Source of the DNA: Rothia aerolata | GTDB taxonomy: Bacteria > Actinomycetota > Actinomycetes > Actinomycetales > Micrococcaceae | DNA length: 64,000 nt | Reading direction: 5' to 3' | NCBI RefSeq assembly: GCF_014635585.1 | Contig: NZ_BMDC01000003.1 | Location: forward strand, 62,001-126,000 | Shown here: positions 26,319 to 34,808 of the stretch, piece after piece | Position numbering within the stretch: the stretch's first letter is position 1 | Layout: each line of letters starts with the position of its first letter | Made by a program: the position numbers and the translations under genes | Notes under the pieces: model-generated | The model's database searches: none | The model's input: the letters and a program-made list of their open reading frames with translations, nothing else | What the model was told of the DNA's origin: nothing

Positions 26319-27056
26319 CTAGCGCAGAACTTTTTGCGCCACCCAGTCCAGCACCATGCCCAGGGCGCCAATCACCAGAATGACAGCCAGCATCTCGTCA
26401 TAGGCTAAGCGGTCTCGGGCGTTGAGAATCTCATAGCCCAGACCCGAGGAGACACCGAGCATCTCCGCCGGAACAATAATCACCCAGGCGATGCCCAGCG
26501 CCAGGCGAATTCCCGAGAGCACGTAGGGTTTAATGCTGGGAACCACCACGGTACGCAGGGTTTCAAAGGGGGTGGCCCCTAAAGTCTGGGCAACCTGCAG
26601 GTGCTGCCTATCCAGCGCCCTTACGCCCGAGACTGTGTTGAGGGTAATGGGCCAGACCGCCGCCATGGCCACCAGAAAGATAACGGGCGAGCTGCCCACA
26701 CCGAAGAGCGCCACAGCAATGGGAGCCCAGGAGAGTGGGGAGACCATGCGCAGAAACTGCACCAGAGGCGCTGAGAACTGATCTACCCCGCGCCAGAAGC
26801 CAATGGCAAGACCCAGCGGAATACCGATAACGCCGGCGATCAGCAGACCTGCCAGCAGCCGCCACAGGCTCACCCCGATATCGGAGAGCAAAACTCCGCG
26901 GGAGAAAAGGGCAGCAAAGGCCGAGGGTATGTTCTCGGGCGCAAAGGCAGTAATCATGGTGTTGCCCGTGGCGGAGTGGGTAAAAATCCACCAGAGTATC
27001 AGGGCAAAAACAATGCCGGCACTTCCTAGAACCCAGGGGCGGGCCTGCTTACTCAT
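26319..27056 (-). CDS. ABC importer permease, SsuC/TauC type
   Basis: A 245-residue permease with about six membrane helices and the BPD_transp_1 EAA segment near residues 150-170 (LQVAQTLGATPFETLRTVVVPSIKPY). The family imports sulfonates, taurine, nitrate or related small anions and heteroaromatics. Its start overlaps the end of the binding-protein gene by four bases, indicating coupled translation. It is the last gene of a minus-strand operon from the flavoprotein through ATPase and binding protein. Confidence 0.85.
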   Translation of the reverse strand: MSKQARPWVLGSAGIVFALILWWIFTHSATGNTMITAFAPENIPSAFAALFSRGVLLSDIGVSLWRLLAGLLIAGVIGIPLGLAIGFWRGVDQFSAPLVQFLRMVSPLSWAPIAVALFGVGSSPVIFLVAMAAVWPITLNTVSGVRALDRQHLQVAQTLGATPFETLRTVVVPSIKPYVLSGIRLALGIAWVIIVPAEMLGVSSGLGYEILNARDRLAYDEMLAVILVIGALGMVLDWVAQKVLR

Positions 27057-28249
27057 GCCTCTCCTTCACCGTCAATTTCTTCGTGGCGGGTGGTTGATGT
27101 TTCGCCAAAGACCGACAGGCCACCCACCCTGTCAATGGCCTGGGCTACCAAGCCGGTATTAACCAGCTCTTCCTGTACCTTCTCAGGCGCCAGTTTCTCG
27201 AGAAAGTCCGTGGGAGCATCGACCAGGGTATTCCGCATATGCTCCACCAGCTCCTTGGTGTAGCTGGCATAGGGGTAGGGCTGGAACTGGAGTAGGTGCC
27301 CACCCCAGTCCGGGTGGCGTACCGCATCCCGGTGGTCTGCCAGATGGTCTGTCATGGCCCGCTCAATAGCCTTGGGAGCCTGGGGCAGATAGTTATCGGA
27401 GAGAATCTGAGCCGCCCGCTGCCGGTTCTCGCGGGCAAAAACCTGCGCGGAAACCAAAGCGTTCGTGAAGAGCTGCGCGGCGCCGTCCTGCCGCTCAATC
27501 AGCGAGGAGCGCATCATGGTGACGCAGCAGGCGTGGTCGCGCCAGACATCGCCCATGAAGCGGTGAATCCGCCCCTTCTTCTGCGCCACCGCGGCGGCGT
27601 TGAAGGGGTCTGCCACGGTAAAGCCAGAGATGGTGCCGTTGGCAAGGGCGGGAATCATGTCGGCGGGTGCCATCACAATCAGGGTGACTTCCCCGCGGGA
27701 GGCATCGGCGGTTTTACGAATCACCGGGGTCAGGCCCGCCTCACGCAGAATCTTCTGCACCAGAATGTTGTGAATGGAGAACCAACCGGGAATCGCCACG
27801 GTCTTACCCGCCAGCTGGGTAGTCTCTACAATGCTCGGAGCCACAGTCAGCGCTGAACCGTTCACGTGGTTCCAGGCAACCACCTGCGCGTCTGCCCCCA
27901 GGTCGTATTTGAGGTAGACAGCCATGGGCATAAGCAGGTGAATCACATCCACGGTGCCCGAGATAAAGGCCTCGGTTAGCGACGACCAGGAGCGAAAGAG
28001 CACCGGGTCCGCCACCTGCACCCCCTCGCGCTCATAGTCGCCGTTGGCGTGCGCTAACAGCAGGGGAGCGGCGTCCGTAATGGGCAGAAAGCCCACCCGA
28101 ATCGGCTCCTGTAGCCCGCGGGAGGTTCCGCTTGCTTCTTTTCCGGACGCCGCTCCGGCGGCATAGGCGCCCGCGGCGGCTGATCCCGCGGCGAGTACTC
28201 CGCCGCCGGCCATGAGGGCAGACCTGCGGGAGATGGGCTTAGATGACAT
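27053..28249 (-). CDS. ABC importer substrate-binding protein, SsuA/NrtA type
   Basis: A 398-residue binding protein with a twin-arginine type signal (SKPISRRSALMAGGGVLAAG, then Ala-rich to about residue 40). The mature part shows the NMT1/SsuA fold: IRVGFLPITDAAPLLLAHANGDYEREG, and GWFSIHNILVQKIL. ATG at 28249 is chosen because the Tat signal starts there; an upstream extension would overlap the ATPase gene much further. It overlaps the ATPase end by 11 bases. Sulfonates or sulfur compounds are the likely ligands given the neighbouring flavoprotein, but nitrate-type ligands are not excluded. Confidence 0.82.
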   Translation of the reverse strand: MSSKPISRRSALMAGGGVLAAGSAAAGAYAAGAASGKEASGTSRGLQEPIRVGFLPITDAAPLLLAHANGDYEREGVQVADPVLFRSWSSLTEAFISGTVDVIHLLMPMAVYLKYDLGADAQVVAWNHVNGSALTVAPSIVETTQLAGKTVAIPGWFSIHNILVQKILREAGLTPVIRKTADASRGEVTLIVMAPADMIPALANGTISGFTVADPFNAAAVAQKKGRIHRFMGDVWRDHACCVTMMRSSLIERQDGAAQLFTNALVSAQVFARENRQRAAQILSDNYLPQAPKAIERAMTDHLADHRDAVRHPDWGGHLLQFQPYPYASYTKELVEHMRNTLVDAPTDFLEKLAPEKVQEELVNTGLVAQAIDRVGGLSVFGETSTTRHEEIDGEGEA

Positions 28250-28955
28250 AGGATCCCTGCCCTGCGGCGTTTCGATAGTAGTCGAGAATCTCTGTCTCGC
28301 TGACCTCTTCTTGGCGGGGGCTCCAGAAACGGGTGAAGCCCTTGTGCGCCTCGAAGTAACCAATGCGGTCTGCCACCGTGACCGCCTCGGAGATATCGTG
28401 GGAGACCATGAGCATGGTCAGGTGAAGCTCATCGATGAGGTTGCGGAGCCATCCCTGTAGTTCCTCGCGGGTGGCGGGGTCAAGCGCTGAAAAGGGCTCG
28501 TCGAGCAGCAGGAGCGAGGGGTTGATAGCCAGTGCCCGCCCGATGGAAACGCGCTGGGCCTGGCCACCGGAAATTTCGCTGATCTTGCGGTTTTCCAGGC
28601 CGGTGAGCCCCAGCTTGGCAATCAGGCTATCGATGCGGTCTTTCTGCACCCGACCCCGGTTGCGCTTGTAGCGGGCGCCGAGCTCAATGTTCTGCCGAAC
28701 GGTCAGCCAGGGAAAGAGGGCAGCCTGCTGAAAGACCACCGCCAGCCTGCCGTGGTCGGCAATCTCTACCGTGCCAGAATCCAACTCTTCTAGCCCGGCA
28801 ACAGCCCGCAACAGGGTGGACTTTCCCGAGCCGGTCTGCCCCAAAATCACCAGGGCCTCACCGGAATTGAGCTCTAAAGAGACTCCGTTCAGCGTGGGGG
28901 TCTGGGCACCGGGGTAGGTTTTGACCGCGTTTTCAACGGTGAGAGTTCTAGCCAT
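28239..28955 (-). CDS. ABC importer ATPase, SsuB/TauB type
   Basis: A 238-residue ATPase. Walker A is GQTGSGKST near residue 38, Q-loop VVFQQAALFPWLTVRQNI near 73, signature ISGGQAQRVSIGRAL near 130, Walker B LLLLDEPFSALD, and switch His in VSHDISEAV. The LFPWLTV segment is characteristic of the nitrate/sulfonate/taurine importer group. It starts seven bases after the flavoprotein stop, within the same operon. Confidence 0.87.
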   Translation of the reverse strand: MARTLTVENAVKTYPGAQTPTLNGVSLELNSGEALVILGQTGSGKSTLLRAVAGLEELDSGTVEIADHGRLAVVFQQAALFPWLTVRQNIELGARYKRNRGRVQKDRIDSLIAKLGLTGLENRKISEISGGQAQRVSIGRALAINPSLLLLDEPFSALDPATREELQGWLRNLIDELHLTMLMVSHDISEAVTVADRIGYFEAHKGFTRFWSPRQEEVSETEILDYYRNAAGQGSYVI

Positions 28956-28962
28956 AGAAAAC

Positions 28963-30021
28963 CTACTTGAGCTTGCTCAGCTCATAGCGCAGGTGACCCT
29001 CGGTGGGTGACTGCACCGGCAGGAACTGAGCTTCGCGTACACGGCGACCGGAGGGGGACTTCACCGCGTAGGCCTTACCTCCCACGGTGGAGAGCTCCAG
29101 GTGGGTGGCAGCGTTGGCAAAGAGGGCAACGTCGAGGCGCAGCTGGAGCAGGCGGGTGCGGTCGGCGGTCTTGGGGTCCTCGGCCAGCTCAAGAATCTCT
29201 GCGCGCAGGCGCTCGTATTCGGCCTTGATCCGCTCAAAATCCTCGCGGAAGATGCCGTTATCGGCGTCTAAGTGCTGGGCCGCCGAATTCAGGGCAGCCG
29301 CACCCAGACCCAGGCAGAAGGAAGACTGCACGGTCAAAAAGGGCGCGGTGACCTTGGCCAGGAAGCCCGGTACATCGTCGGTGAGAATATCCTCTTGGGG
29401 AACAAAAACATTCTCGAACTTGCTGAAGCCCGACTCGGTGGAATCCAGCGCCATCAGGCCCTTCTGGTACTTAATCTCATGGCCTTCTACGCCCACTCGC
29501 AGGGTCACGATGTACTTGTTCGGCTCGTCCGCCGCGGCGTCGTCCACCACAACAGGCAGCACGACGACGCCGCCCGGGTAGAGGTTGGAGGTCCAGGGAA
29601 TAATGCCGTTGAGCTCAAGCCCGCCCTCAACATGCTTGGCGTGAACCTGAATCTCGCCCACACCCGAGGCATCCTTGAAAGCACCCGCCATGGCGGTAGC
29701 ACCGGTCACCTCACCGCTGGCCAGCCCCTCGGGCAGCTCGCGGTCCACAGCATCAAAGAAAGCCACGGTAGAGCGGTGGGCCCACAACGAAAAAGCGGTA
29801 GAGGCACACTCGGTCGCCAGGTCAAAAGAAACAGCAATCTGCGGCACCAACGAACCCTCGCGGCCCAAAGTCAGCAGACCGCCGTCCGCAGCCAGCTCGC
29901 GCAGGGTCTCAAAGGGGGAGCGCTCGTCAGCATCAACAGCGGCGGCATGCTCCTTAGCCAGGGCTAGCACGCGCTCGCGCTGGGGGTAGTCGGTGAGGGG
30001 AGTCAGGGTAAAGTCAGCCAT
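28963..30021 (-). CDS. Acyl-CoA-dehydrogenase-fold flavoprotein, possible sulfur-assimilation monooxygenase
   Basis: A 352-residue protein with an acyl-CoA dehydrogenase layout: an N-terminal helical domain, a middle beta domain (GIIPWTSNLYPGGVVVLPVV near residues 140-160) and a C-terminal helical domain. It is shorter than a fatty-acid acyl-CoA dehydrogenase (about 380). It lies in an operon with an SsuABC/TauABC-like importer rather than with fatty-acid genes. This fits the SfnB/DszC group of reduced-flavin monooxygenases or oxidoreductases for organosulfur compounds. The substrate is inferred from context only. Confidence 0.65.
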   Translation of the reverse strand: MADFTLTPLTDYPQRERVLALAKEHAAAVDADERSPFETLRELAADGGLLTLGREGSLVPQIAVSFDLATECASTAFSLWAHRSTVAFFDAVDRELPEGLASGEVTGATAMAGAFKDASGVGEIQVHAKHVEGGLELNGIIPWTSNLYPGGVVVLPVVVDDAAADEPNKYIVTLRVGVEGHEIKYQKGLMALDSTESGFSKFENVFVPQEDILTDDVPGFLAKVTAPFLTVQSSFCLGLGAAALNSAAQHLDADNGIFREDFERIKAEYERLRAEILELAEDPKTADRTRLLQLRLDVALFANAATHLELSTVGGKAYAVKSPSGRRVREAQFLPVQSPTEGHLRYELSKLK

Positions 30022-30072
30022 AATTTGCCTTCTTTTCTCGGTTCAGAGGTGGTTCTTAGCGGTATTCGGGCA

Positions 30073-30136
30073 TAAAAAACGCTGCCGCCTTGAGGAGGGC
30101 ACCCTGGAGGGGGTTAATCCGATTCAGCGGCAGCGT
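30073..30136 (-). terminator. Terminator or attenuator between DUF4242 and flavoprotein genes
   Basis: On the minus strand a perfect 10-bp stem (ACGCTGCCGC with its complement, 30127-30136 and 30079-30088, loop 38 bases) is followed by TTTTTT. It lies just after the DUF4242 stop and before the flavoprotein gene, so it could lower expression of the downstream operon. Confidence 0.6.
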
Positions 30137-30150
30137 GAAGAGTTGAAGAT

Positions 30151-30693
30151 TTACTTAGCTTCGTTGAGCTTGAAGATACGGTCGATCGGGGTGTTGACCG
30201 CCGCGCGAGCACGCTTGAGAGCCTCTTCATCGGGAGCATCGTAGAAGCACAGGCACTTAGCGGTGTCTTCGCGAACGTAGGTGCGCAGGAAGGAGACCTC
30301 GGGAACCTTAGCGTAGTTGGGGGAGTTCTGCTTCTTGCGAGCCAGGTACTGGTCCATGGTGATTTCAGCGGGAATGTCCCACTCAATCAGGTACTCAGCG
30401 CTGGTCTTGAGCTTCTTGATGTCTTCGAGGTCTGCACCCACCAGACGAACCTCATCGGGGCCTTCCAGGCCAGCAACACCGCGGAAGGTGTCTTTGTAAG
30501 ACTGGGCAAAGACTGCGGGGTTATCTGCCTCAAGAATGGCGTAGATAATCTTGAAATCAGAGGTCACCTGGGTCTCAATCACCTCAGCGTCCAGGCCCTC
30601 AAGTGCCTTGTGGGCTGACTCAATGATTGACTCAGCGGTTTCCTTTGAAGCTTCAGCTTCGGGAGTAAATTCAACCAGGTAGAGCTTTGACAT
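30151..30693 (-). CDS. DUF4242 domain protein (tandem)
   Basis: A 180-residue cytoplasmic protein. The C-terminal half is a clear DUF4242 domain: YLIEWDIPAEITMDQYLARK near residues 102-121, PEVSFLRTYVREDTAKCLCF near 130-149, and YDAPDEEALKRARAAVNTPI after it. The N-terminal half (YLVEFTPEAEASKET...) looks like a diverged second copy. A Streptomyces homologue binds nickel, but the biological role of the family is not known. It heads the operon with the flavoprotein and the SsuABC-type importer, separated from them by a terminator-like hairpin. Confidence 0.8.
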   Translation of the reverse strand: MSKLYLVEFTPEAEASKETAESIIESAHKALEGLDAEVIETQVTSDFKIIYAILEADNPAVFAQSYKDTFRGVAGLEGPDEVRLVGADLEDIKKLKTSAEYLIEWDIPAEITMDQYLARKKQNSPNYAKVPEVSFLRTYVREDTAKCLCFYDAPDEEALKRARAAVNTPIDRIFKLNEAK

Positions 30694-30822
30694 GTGCTTA
30701 TCCTCTCGGCTTGGAATTTTTGTATTTTAGATGCCTTATATACGAACCATGTCTGAATCTACGCGGTTTGGGAGTGGGAGTCTAGCGCGCGTTAAAAAAC
30801 TTAACACCGCCCCCTTAAACGC

Positions 30823-30896
30823 CCGCGAGGGGTCACATATCGTTCACAAAACGGCTATTTTAGGCGTATTTGTGAACGATATGTGACCCCTCGCGG
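30823..30896. repeat. Long hairpin with perfect 28-bp stem
   Basis: Arms 30823-30850 and 30869-30896 are perfectly complementary over 28 bp (CCGCGAGGGGTCACATATCG and on), with an 18-base loop. It follows the YdhK-like stop by 9 bases on the minus strand, upstream of the DUF4242 gene. There is no T-run, so it is not a standard terminator. No second copy was seen in this window. Confidence 0.9.
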
Positions 30897-30905
30897 TGGG
30901 GAGGG

Positions 30906-31475
30906 TTACCTTGCTTCAATCTCGCTTTCGGTAACCCACTTGTGGTTTTTCATGGTCATGCCGCCAGCGCTGTAATCAACCATGTAGACGGTCTCGTGGC
31001 TCACCTCGGCAATGGTTGCCTCAGCGCCCTCCATGCCGCCCATATGATCGGCAGCCAGCACCGCGGTATCGCCCACCTGCAGGGGTTCATCACCGACGTT
31101 TTCCAGCTCCTCCTGCACCACCCACTTGTGGTCGGTGACCTTCTCGCCGCCGTCCGTGGGCTCATAGTCCACCGCGTAAACCGTGGTGTCGTAGGCGCCG
31201 ACAATCGTGGCGGGAGCGCCGTCCATACCCATCATGTGGTCAGCGGTGAGCGTAACCTCGCTACCCACCGGAAAGGCTGGGTCGCTGGCTTCGCGAATCC
31301 CCTCGGGGGCGGGGCCGCCGTCCATCTTGTGGTCGTGCTCCTGGGCGGAGGCCGCCGAACTCTGCGCCTCCTGCACGATTTTTTCGCTGTTGCTCTGCCC
31401 TTCGCAACCTGCAAGGACGGCGGCGGTGAGGGTCGCGAGCAGGACGGCGCTGACGCGGGTTTTCATGGTATTCAT
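30906..31475 (-). CDS. YdhK family lipoprotein (DUF1541, two repeats)
   Basis: A 189-residue exported lipoprotein: signal peptide with lipobox LAGC (Cys24), a Ser/Gln/Glu-rich linker with HDHKMDGG, then two DUF1541 repeats. The repeats share ADHMMGMDGAPATIVGAYDT (first) and ADHMGGMEGAEATIAEVSHE (second), each followed by a VDY and DHKWV or NHKWV motif. The Met- and His-rich pattern suggests metal, perhaps copper, binding, but the family role is not established. It stands alone between the peptide transporter and the 28-bp hairpin. Confidence 0.88.
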   Translation of the reverse strand: MNTMKTRVSAVLLATLTAAVLAGCEGQSNSEKIVQEAQSSAASAQEHDHKMDGGPAPEGIREASDPAFPVGSEVTLTADHMMGMDGAPATIVGAYDTTVYAVDYEPTDGGEKVTDHKWVVQEELENVGDEPLQVGDTAVLAADHMGGMEGAEATIAEVSHETVYMVDYSAGGMTMKNHKWVTESEIEAR

Positions 31476-31502
31476 ACTTTGACTATAGCGGCTGGGCTGG
31501 CC

Positions 31503-32996
31503 TTAGCGAATGCCCACCATCTTCTTTACAATCCACTTGTTGAGGGCGAAGATAATCACGCCGGTGACGATAGCGATCAGACCCATGGTAGTGAAGTAGG
31601 ATACTTCGGTTTCCAGGGAGTAGAACTGAGCCATCCAACCGGCGAGCACGGTGCCCAGGGAGACGGAGCAGAAGTAGAGCGCCATCATAAGCACGCGGTG
31701 GGCGTTAGGAGCCAGGCGGGAGACCAGCGACATGCCCACCGGGGAGAGGCAGAGCTCGCCCAGGGTAGCAAGAAGCAGAATCAGAACCATCCAGAGGATA
31801 TTCACGTTGGTGTTACCCGCCTGGGTCAGGAAGATTAGGAAGGCCACACCAATCAGAACCAGCGCGATACCGAACTTGCGGGGAGTGGTGGGCTGGCGGT
31901 CTCCCAGCTTGGTCCACAGCGCGGTAAACACGGCACCGAAAATCAGGATGAAGGCGGGGTTAATGGCCTGGAACCAGCCCTCGGGGAACTGGATTCCGCC
32001 GATGTTCCAGTTCAGGCGAGATTCAGAGTAAATCGCCAGAACGGTGAACTGCTGCTGGAAGAGGGCGAAGAAGACCATGTTGCCGAAGAACATGGGAATG
32101 AAGGAGATAATGCGGGAGTGCTCCTCTGCCGAAGTCTTCTTTGAGGTAATCAGCAGTGCAAAGAGAACAATTGCGAAGAGAGCCACCAAGCTCATCACCC
32201 AGGTTGCCAGGTTAGAGGGGGTAATCAGCTTGAAGATAACCAGCAGGGCAACCACAATAACGATTCCCACCGCGATGAAGAGAGCTTTCTTCTTCTGCTG
32301 GGGGCTCAGCGGGTCAGAGAGGTGGTGAACTGACTCGGGCAGGCGCTTGCGAGTCAGGCTGTACTGAATCAGACCCAGTGCCATACCCACCGCAGCCAGG
32401 CCGAAGCCCACGTGGAAACCGTAGGTCACGCGCAGCCAGTCGGTGAGCAGGGGGCCAATGAGGGCACCGAGGTTAACACCCATGTAGAAGATGGTGAAAC
32501 CGCCGTCGCGCCGCGGATCCTTCTGGTCGTAGAGGGAGCCCACCAGCACCGAGGCGTTGGTCTTCAGGCAGCCCGAGCCAATCGCAACCAGCACCAGGCC
32601 GATGACCACGCCGGGAACACCGGGCACTAGTGCCAGGGCAATGTGGCCGAGCATAATGCCAATGGCTGAGTAGAAGAGGGTGCGCTCGGGGCCCAGCACA
32701 CGGTCGCCCAAGAAGCCACCCAGAATGGCAAAGAGGTAGACCATGCCGCCGTAGGCACCCATGACGCCGGTTGCGGCGGCCTCGTTGAGGCCCAGACCTC
32801 CCTCGGAAACCGAGAAGTAGAGGTAGTAGAGCATGATGACCTGCATGCCGTAGAAGGAGAAACGCTCCCACATTTCTACGGAGAACAGGTTGGCCAGCAT
32901 ACGGGGGTGGCCGAAGAAGGTCTTACCCGCGGTGCCACCGGGCGTATTGCCCTGTGGAGCGGCAACTACCGAGCTGCCCTGGGGTGAGTTACTCAT
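31503..32996 (-). CDS. POT family proton-coupled di/tripeptide transporter
   Basis: A 497-residue protein with about 14 membrane helices, the DtpT-type length. The family signature ExERFxxYG appears as EMWERFSFYGMQVIMLYYL near residues 40-58. The second signature GGxxxDRxxG appears in FAILGGFLGDRVLGPERT near 85-102, and FTIFYMGVNLGALIGPLL is typical of PTR2. It moves short peptides inward with protons. It is a single gene on the minus strand with about 250 bases of upstream region. Confidence 0.92.
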   Translation of the reverse strand: MSNSPQGSSVVAAPQGNTPGGTAGKTFFGHPRMLANLFSVEMWERFSFYGMQVIMLYYLYFSVSEGGLGLNEAAATGVMGAYGGMVYLFAILGGFLGDRVLGPERTLFYSAIGIMLGHIALALVPGVPGVVIGLVLVAIGSGCLKTNASVLVGSLYDQKDPRRDGGFTIFYMGVNLGALIGPLLTDWLRVTYGFHVGFGLAAVGMALGLIQYSLTRKRLPESVHHLSDPLSPQQKKKALFIAVGIVIVVALLVIFKLITPSNLATWVMSLVALFAIVLFALLITSKKTSAEEHSRIISFIPMFFGNMVFFALFQQQFTVLAIYSESRLNWNIGGIQFPEGWFQAINPAFILIFGAVFTALWTKLGDRQPTTPRKFGIALVLIGVAFLIFLTQAGNTNVNILWMVLILLLATLGELCLSPVGMSLVSRLAPNAHRVLMMALYFCSVSLGTVLAGWMAQFYSLETEVSYFTTMGLIAIVTGVIIFALNKWIVKKMVGIR

Positions 32997-33053
32997 GTTG
33001 ATCTCACTTGCTGTATGGGGAACAACGGTGTGTTCCTGCTATAAATTCTTTCC

Positions 33054-33122
33054 AGCGTAAGCATAGACCTTATGAGGATTACGATGAGAAGAATCCCCCA
33101 CGGGAGTGAACTAGCTTACGCT
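33054..33122. promoter_or_regulatory. Inverted pair upstream of the peptide transporter
   Basis: AGCGTAAGC at 33054-33062 and GCTTACGCT at 33114-33122 are exact reverse complements 51 bases apart, in the divergent gap between the POT gene and the DUF4190-like gene. They could be paired operator half-sites or the base of an RNA stem. No regulator is known. Confidence 0.3.
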
Positions 33123-33243
33123 TCAGAAATCGAACTTATCATATGTTGAGAAGACTCTTGATTTTTTGGAAAAGTTGATGTTTTCGTGCTCGGGACGGCG
33201 CAGCGGAATCATATGTAGGCTTATTAATGATTTACTAAGCAGT

Positions 33244-33711
33244 ATGTCTATCAATCCTAATCACTCGAACAACGGTAGCAACCCTGTAGAAGGCACCTCG
33301 GTTCAGCCCGGTACCCACCACAACGACTACGCCCAGCCCGGCGTCAATAACCAATACTCTGCCCAGCCCACTGACAACCAGTGGCGGCAGATGGAAGCAT
33401 CTCAGCAGCAGGGTCTAAGCTCTGCTAACACCTCTAAGGTGCTGGGTATTATCGCGCTGGTTCTCTCTGTCATTTTGGTTGTATTTCCCCTAGGCGAGAT
33501 TCTGCCCCTGATTCTCGGCTTTATCGGTGTGTCTAAGGCAAATAAGGCAAAGCGGTTTGGCGTACCTGCCAAGGGCGGAAAGATTATGAATATCCTGGCG
33601 ATTATCATCTCTCTGCTGGTGATTGCCCTGGTGATTATCGCTACGATTGTGCTCGCGAATAACCCTGACTTCCAGCAGATGCTTCGCGATGCCCAGAATC
33701 AGGTTTCCTAG
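33244..33711 (+). CDS. DUF4190-like membrane protein
   Basis: A 155-residue protein. Residues 1-60 are hydrophilic, rich in Asn, Gln, Pro and Ser (NPNHSNNGSNPVEGTSVQPG). Two membrane helices follow at about 65-95 (VLGIIALVLSVILVVFPLGE) and about 118-143, joined by GFIGVSKANKAKRFGV. This is the DUF4190 arrangement without an exported domain. ATG 33244 is chosen over an upstream extension that is Arg/Cys-rich and unlike the family. A strong terminator follows the stop. Confidence 0.75.
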   Translation: MSINPNHSNNGSNPVEGTSVQPGTHHNDYAQPGVNNQYSAQPTDNQWRQMEASQQQGLSSANTSKVLGIIALVLSVILVVFPLGEILPLILGFIGVSKANKAKRFGVPAKGGKIMNILAIIISLLVIALVIIATIVLANNPDFQQMLRDAQNQVS

Positions 33712-33741
33712 TTTTTAGTAACGGATTCGCTTTTAATCTAT

Positions 33742-33782
33742 AAATCCCCGAAAGCCACTGGCTTTCGGGGATTTATATTTTT
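33742..33782 (+). terminator. Rho-independent terminator
   Basis: Stem AAATCCCCGAAAGCCA, loop CTG, complementary arm, then ATATTTTT. It lies 30 bases after the DUF4190-like stop. Confidence 0.9.
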
Positions 33783-33783
33783 C

Positions 33784-34377
33784 CCTGCCCGTGGGATAGA
33801 GCAAATCTGTGTTCCCCTTCCGGGTGCGCCACCCAAGATAGTGGCAGAAAGGTGTTCTCTAACATGCTGGGCGGCTTTCAAGCATGGGTTAGTGCCCCGA
33901 GTCGCCGCTTCGGTGGCATATCGCTGCTTCAGCGACGTTTCGCTGGTTCGTGACCGGCGAAACGTCGTCGAAGCGGCGACTCAATGAAACAGGCGCAACT
34001 GCACGGGCTACTTTGACTGGCGAGCGGCCATTTTTAGACCGTTTTCCTCCGATTTTCGGTACAAAAATGGCCTCTCGGGAAAACTCGGTGGCGGCAAGGT
34101 ATAGGTTACTTCTCGCCGCGCCACCTAGGGTACAAGCAGAGTCCCCGAGTACAAGTATTGTCTTGTACCTGGGGACTTCACGTGTACCTTTGGCCTCTTC
34201 ACGGGAACTTGCTTGTACCTGAGGTCTATCTACAGGAATCTATGTGTACCGAGAGCCTGTTTCAGCTCAAAATCCACGAATGCCCCATGCCCCATTTCTC
34301 CCCTGGCGCACCCGCTTGCCCCGGCGTCGTCCTCGTGGAAAAGTGGAAGGAGCAACTTCAGCAAAGGAGTAAAAACC
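33784..34377. other. 600-base gap with a nested hairpin and a short stem-loop
   Basis: No gene is supported; the open frames here have no family signature and atypical composition. At 33899-33982 an outer 14-bp stem (GAGTCGCCGCTTCG with its complement) encloses an inner 10-bp stem (GACGTTTCGC, 33934-33943 with 33957-33966). At 34140-34177 AGTCCCC and GTACAAG pair with their complements around TATTGT, with two mismatches. Between 34130 and 34250 the word TTGTACC or TGTACC recurs, often after AAG or CTTG, suggesting decayed hairpin copies. The rhodanese promoter must lie toward the right end. Confidence 0.6.
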
Positions 34378-34707
34378 GTGAACGAAGATATTAATCAGGT
34401 CACCGTTGACGAAATCCCCGCAGACGCCAAGATCCTTGACGTGCGTGAAGACTACGAGTGGGAGGCCGGCCACATTAAGGGTGCCCAGCATATTCCCCTG
34501 GGTGAGGTGCCCGAGCGCTACGGCGAGGTTCCACTGGACGAAGACGTCTACGTGATTTGCCGGGCTGGCGGCCGCTCCCTAAAGGCAACCGCCTACCTGC
34601 AGGACGCCGGTTTCGACGTTATTAACGTTATCGGCGGCATGGGCGCCTGGGCAGACGCCGAGAAGCCCATCGTGTCTGAAAACGGTGAAGAACCCCGCGT
34701 TCTCTAA
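34378..34707 (+). CDS. Single-domain rhodanese
   Basis: A 109-residue sulfurtransferase with one rhodanese domain: AKILDVREDYEWEAGHIKGA at residues 18-37, the active-site loop CRAGGRS with Cys61, and ATAYLQDAGFDVINVIGGMG after it. Such proteins carry persulfide sulfur in the cytoplasm. GTG at 34378 is chosen because AAAGGAG lies eight bases upstream and the domain begins soon after; a longer frame has no ribosome-binding site. A terminator follows. Confidence 0.92.
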   Translation: MNEDINQVTVDEIPADAKILDVREDYEWEAGHIKGAQHIPLGEVPERYGEVPLDEDVYVICRAGGRSLKATAYLQDAGFDVINVIGGMGAWADAEKPIVSENGEEPRVL

Positions 34708-34723
34708 ACAAGCCAGCTAGGGT

Positions 34724-34769
34724 ACCGCCCGGTCTGTCTGATGAAGGCAAGGTCGGGCGGTTTTCTGTT
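34724..34769 (+). terminator. Rho-independent terminator of the rhodanese gene
   Basis: Stem ACCGCCCG (34724-34731) with CGGGCGGT (34754-34761), partly paired loop, then TTTCTGTTCT. Confidence 0.7.
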
Positions 34770-34808
34770 CTCTATGACTTTTGAGGGCCCCTCGCGTTTA
34801 ATGGTGGG

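Noticed and set aside
30942-31838. 298-codon plus-strand frame across the YdhK-like gene and POT transporter end
   Set aside because: It crosses two well-supported minus-strand genes and has His-rich low-complexity content.
33950-34222. 90-codon open frame in the gap before the rhodanese gene
   Set aside because: It overlaps the right arm of the nested hairpin, has no ribosome-binding site and no family similarity.
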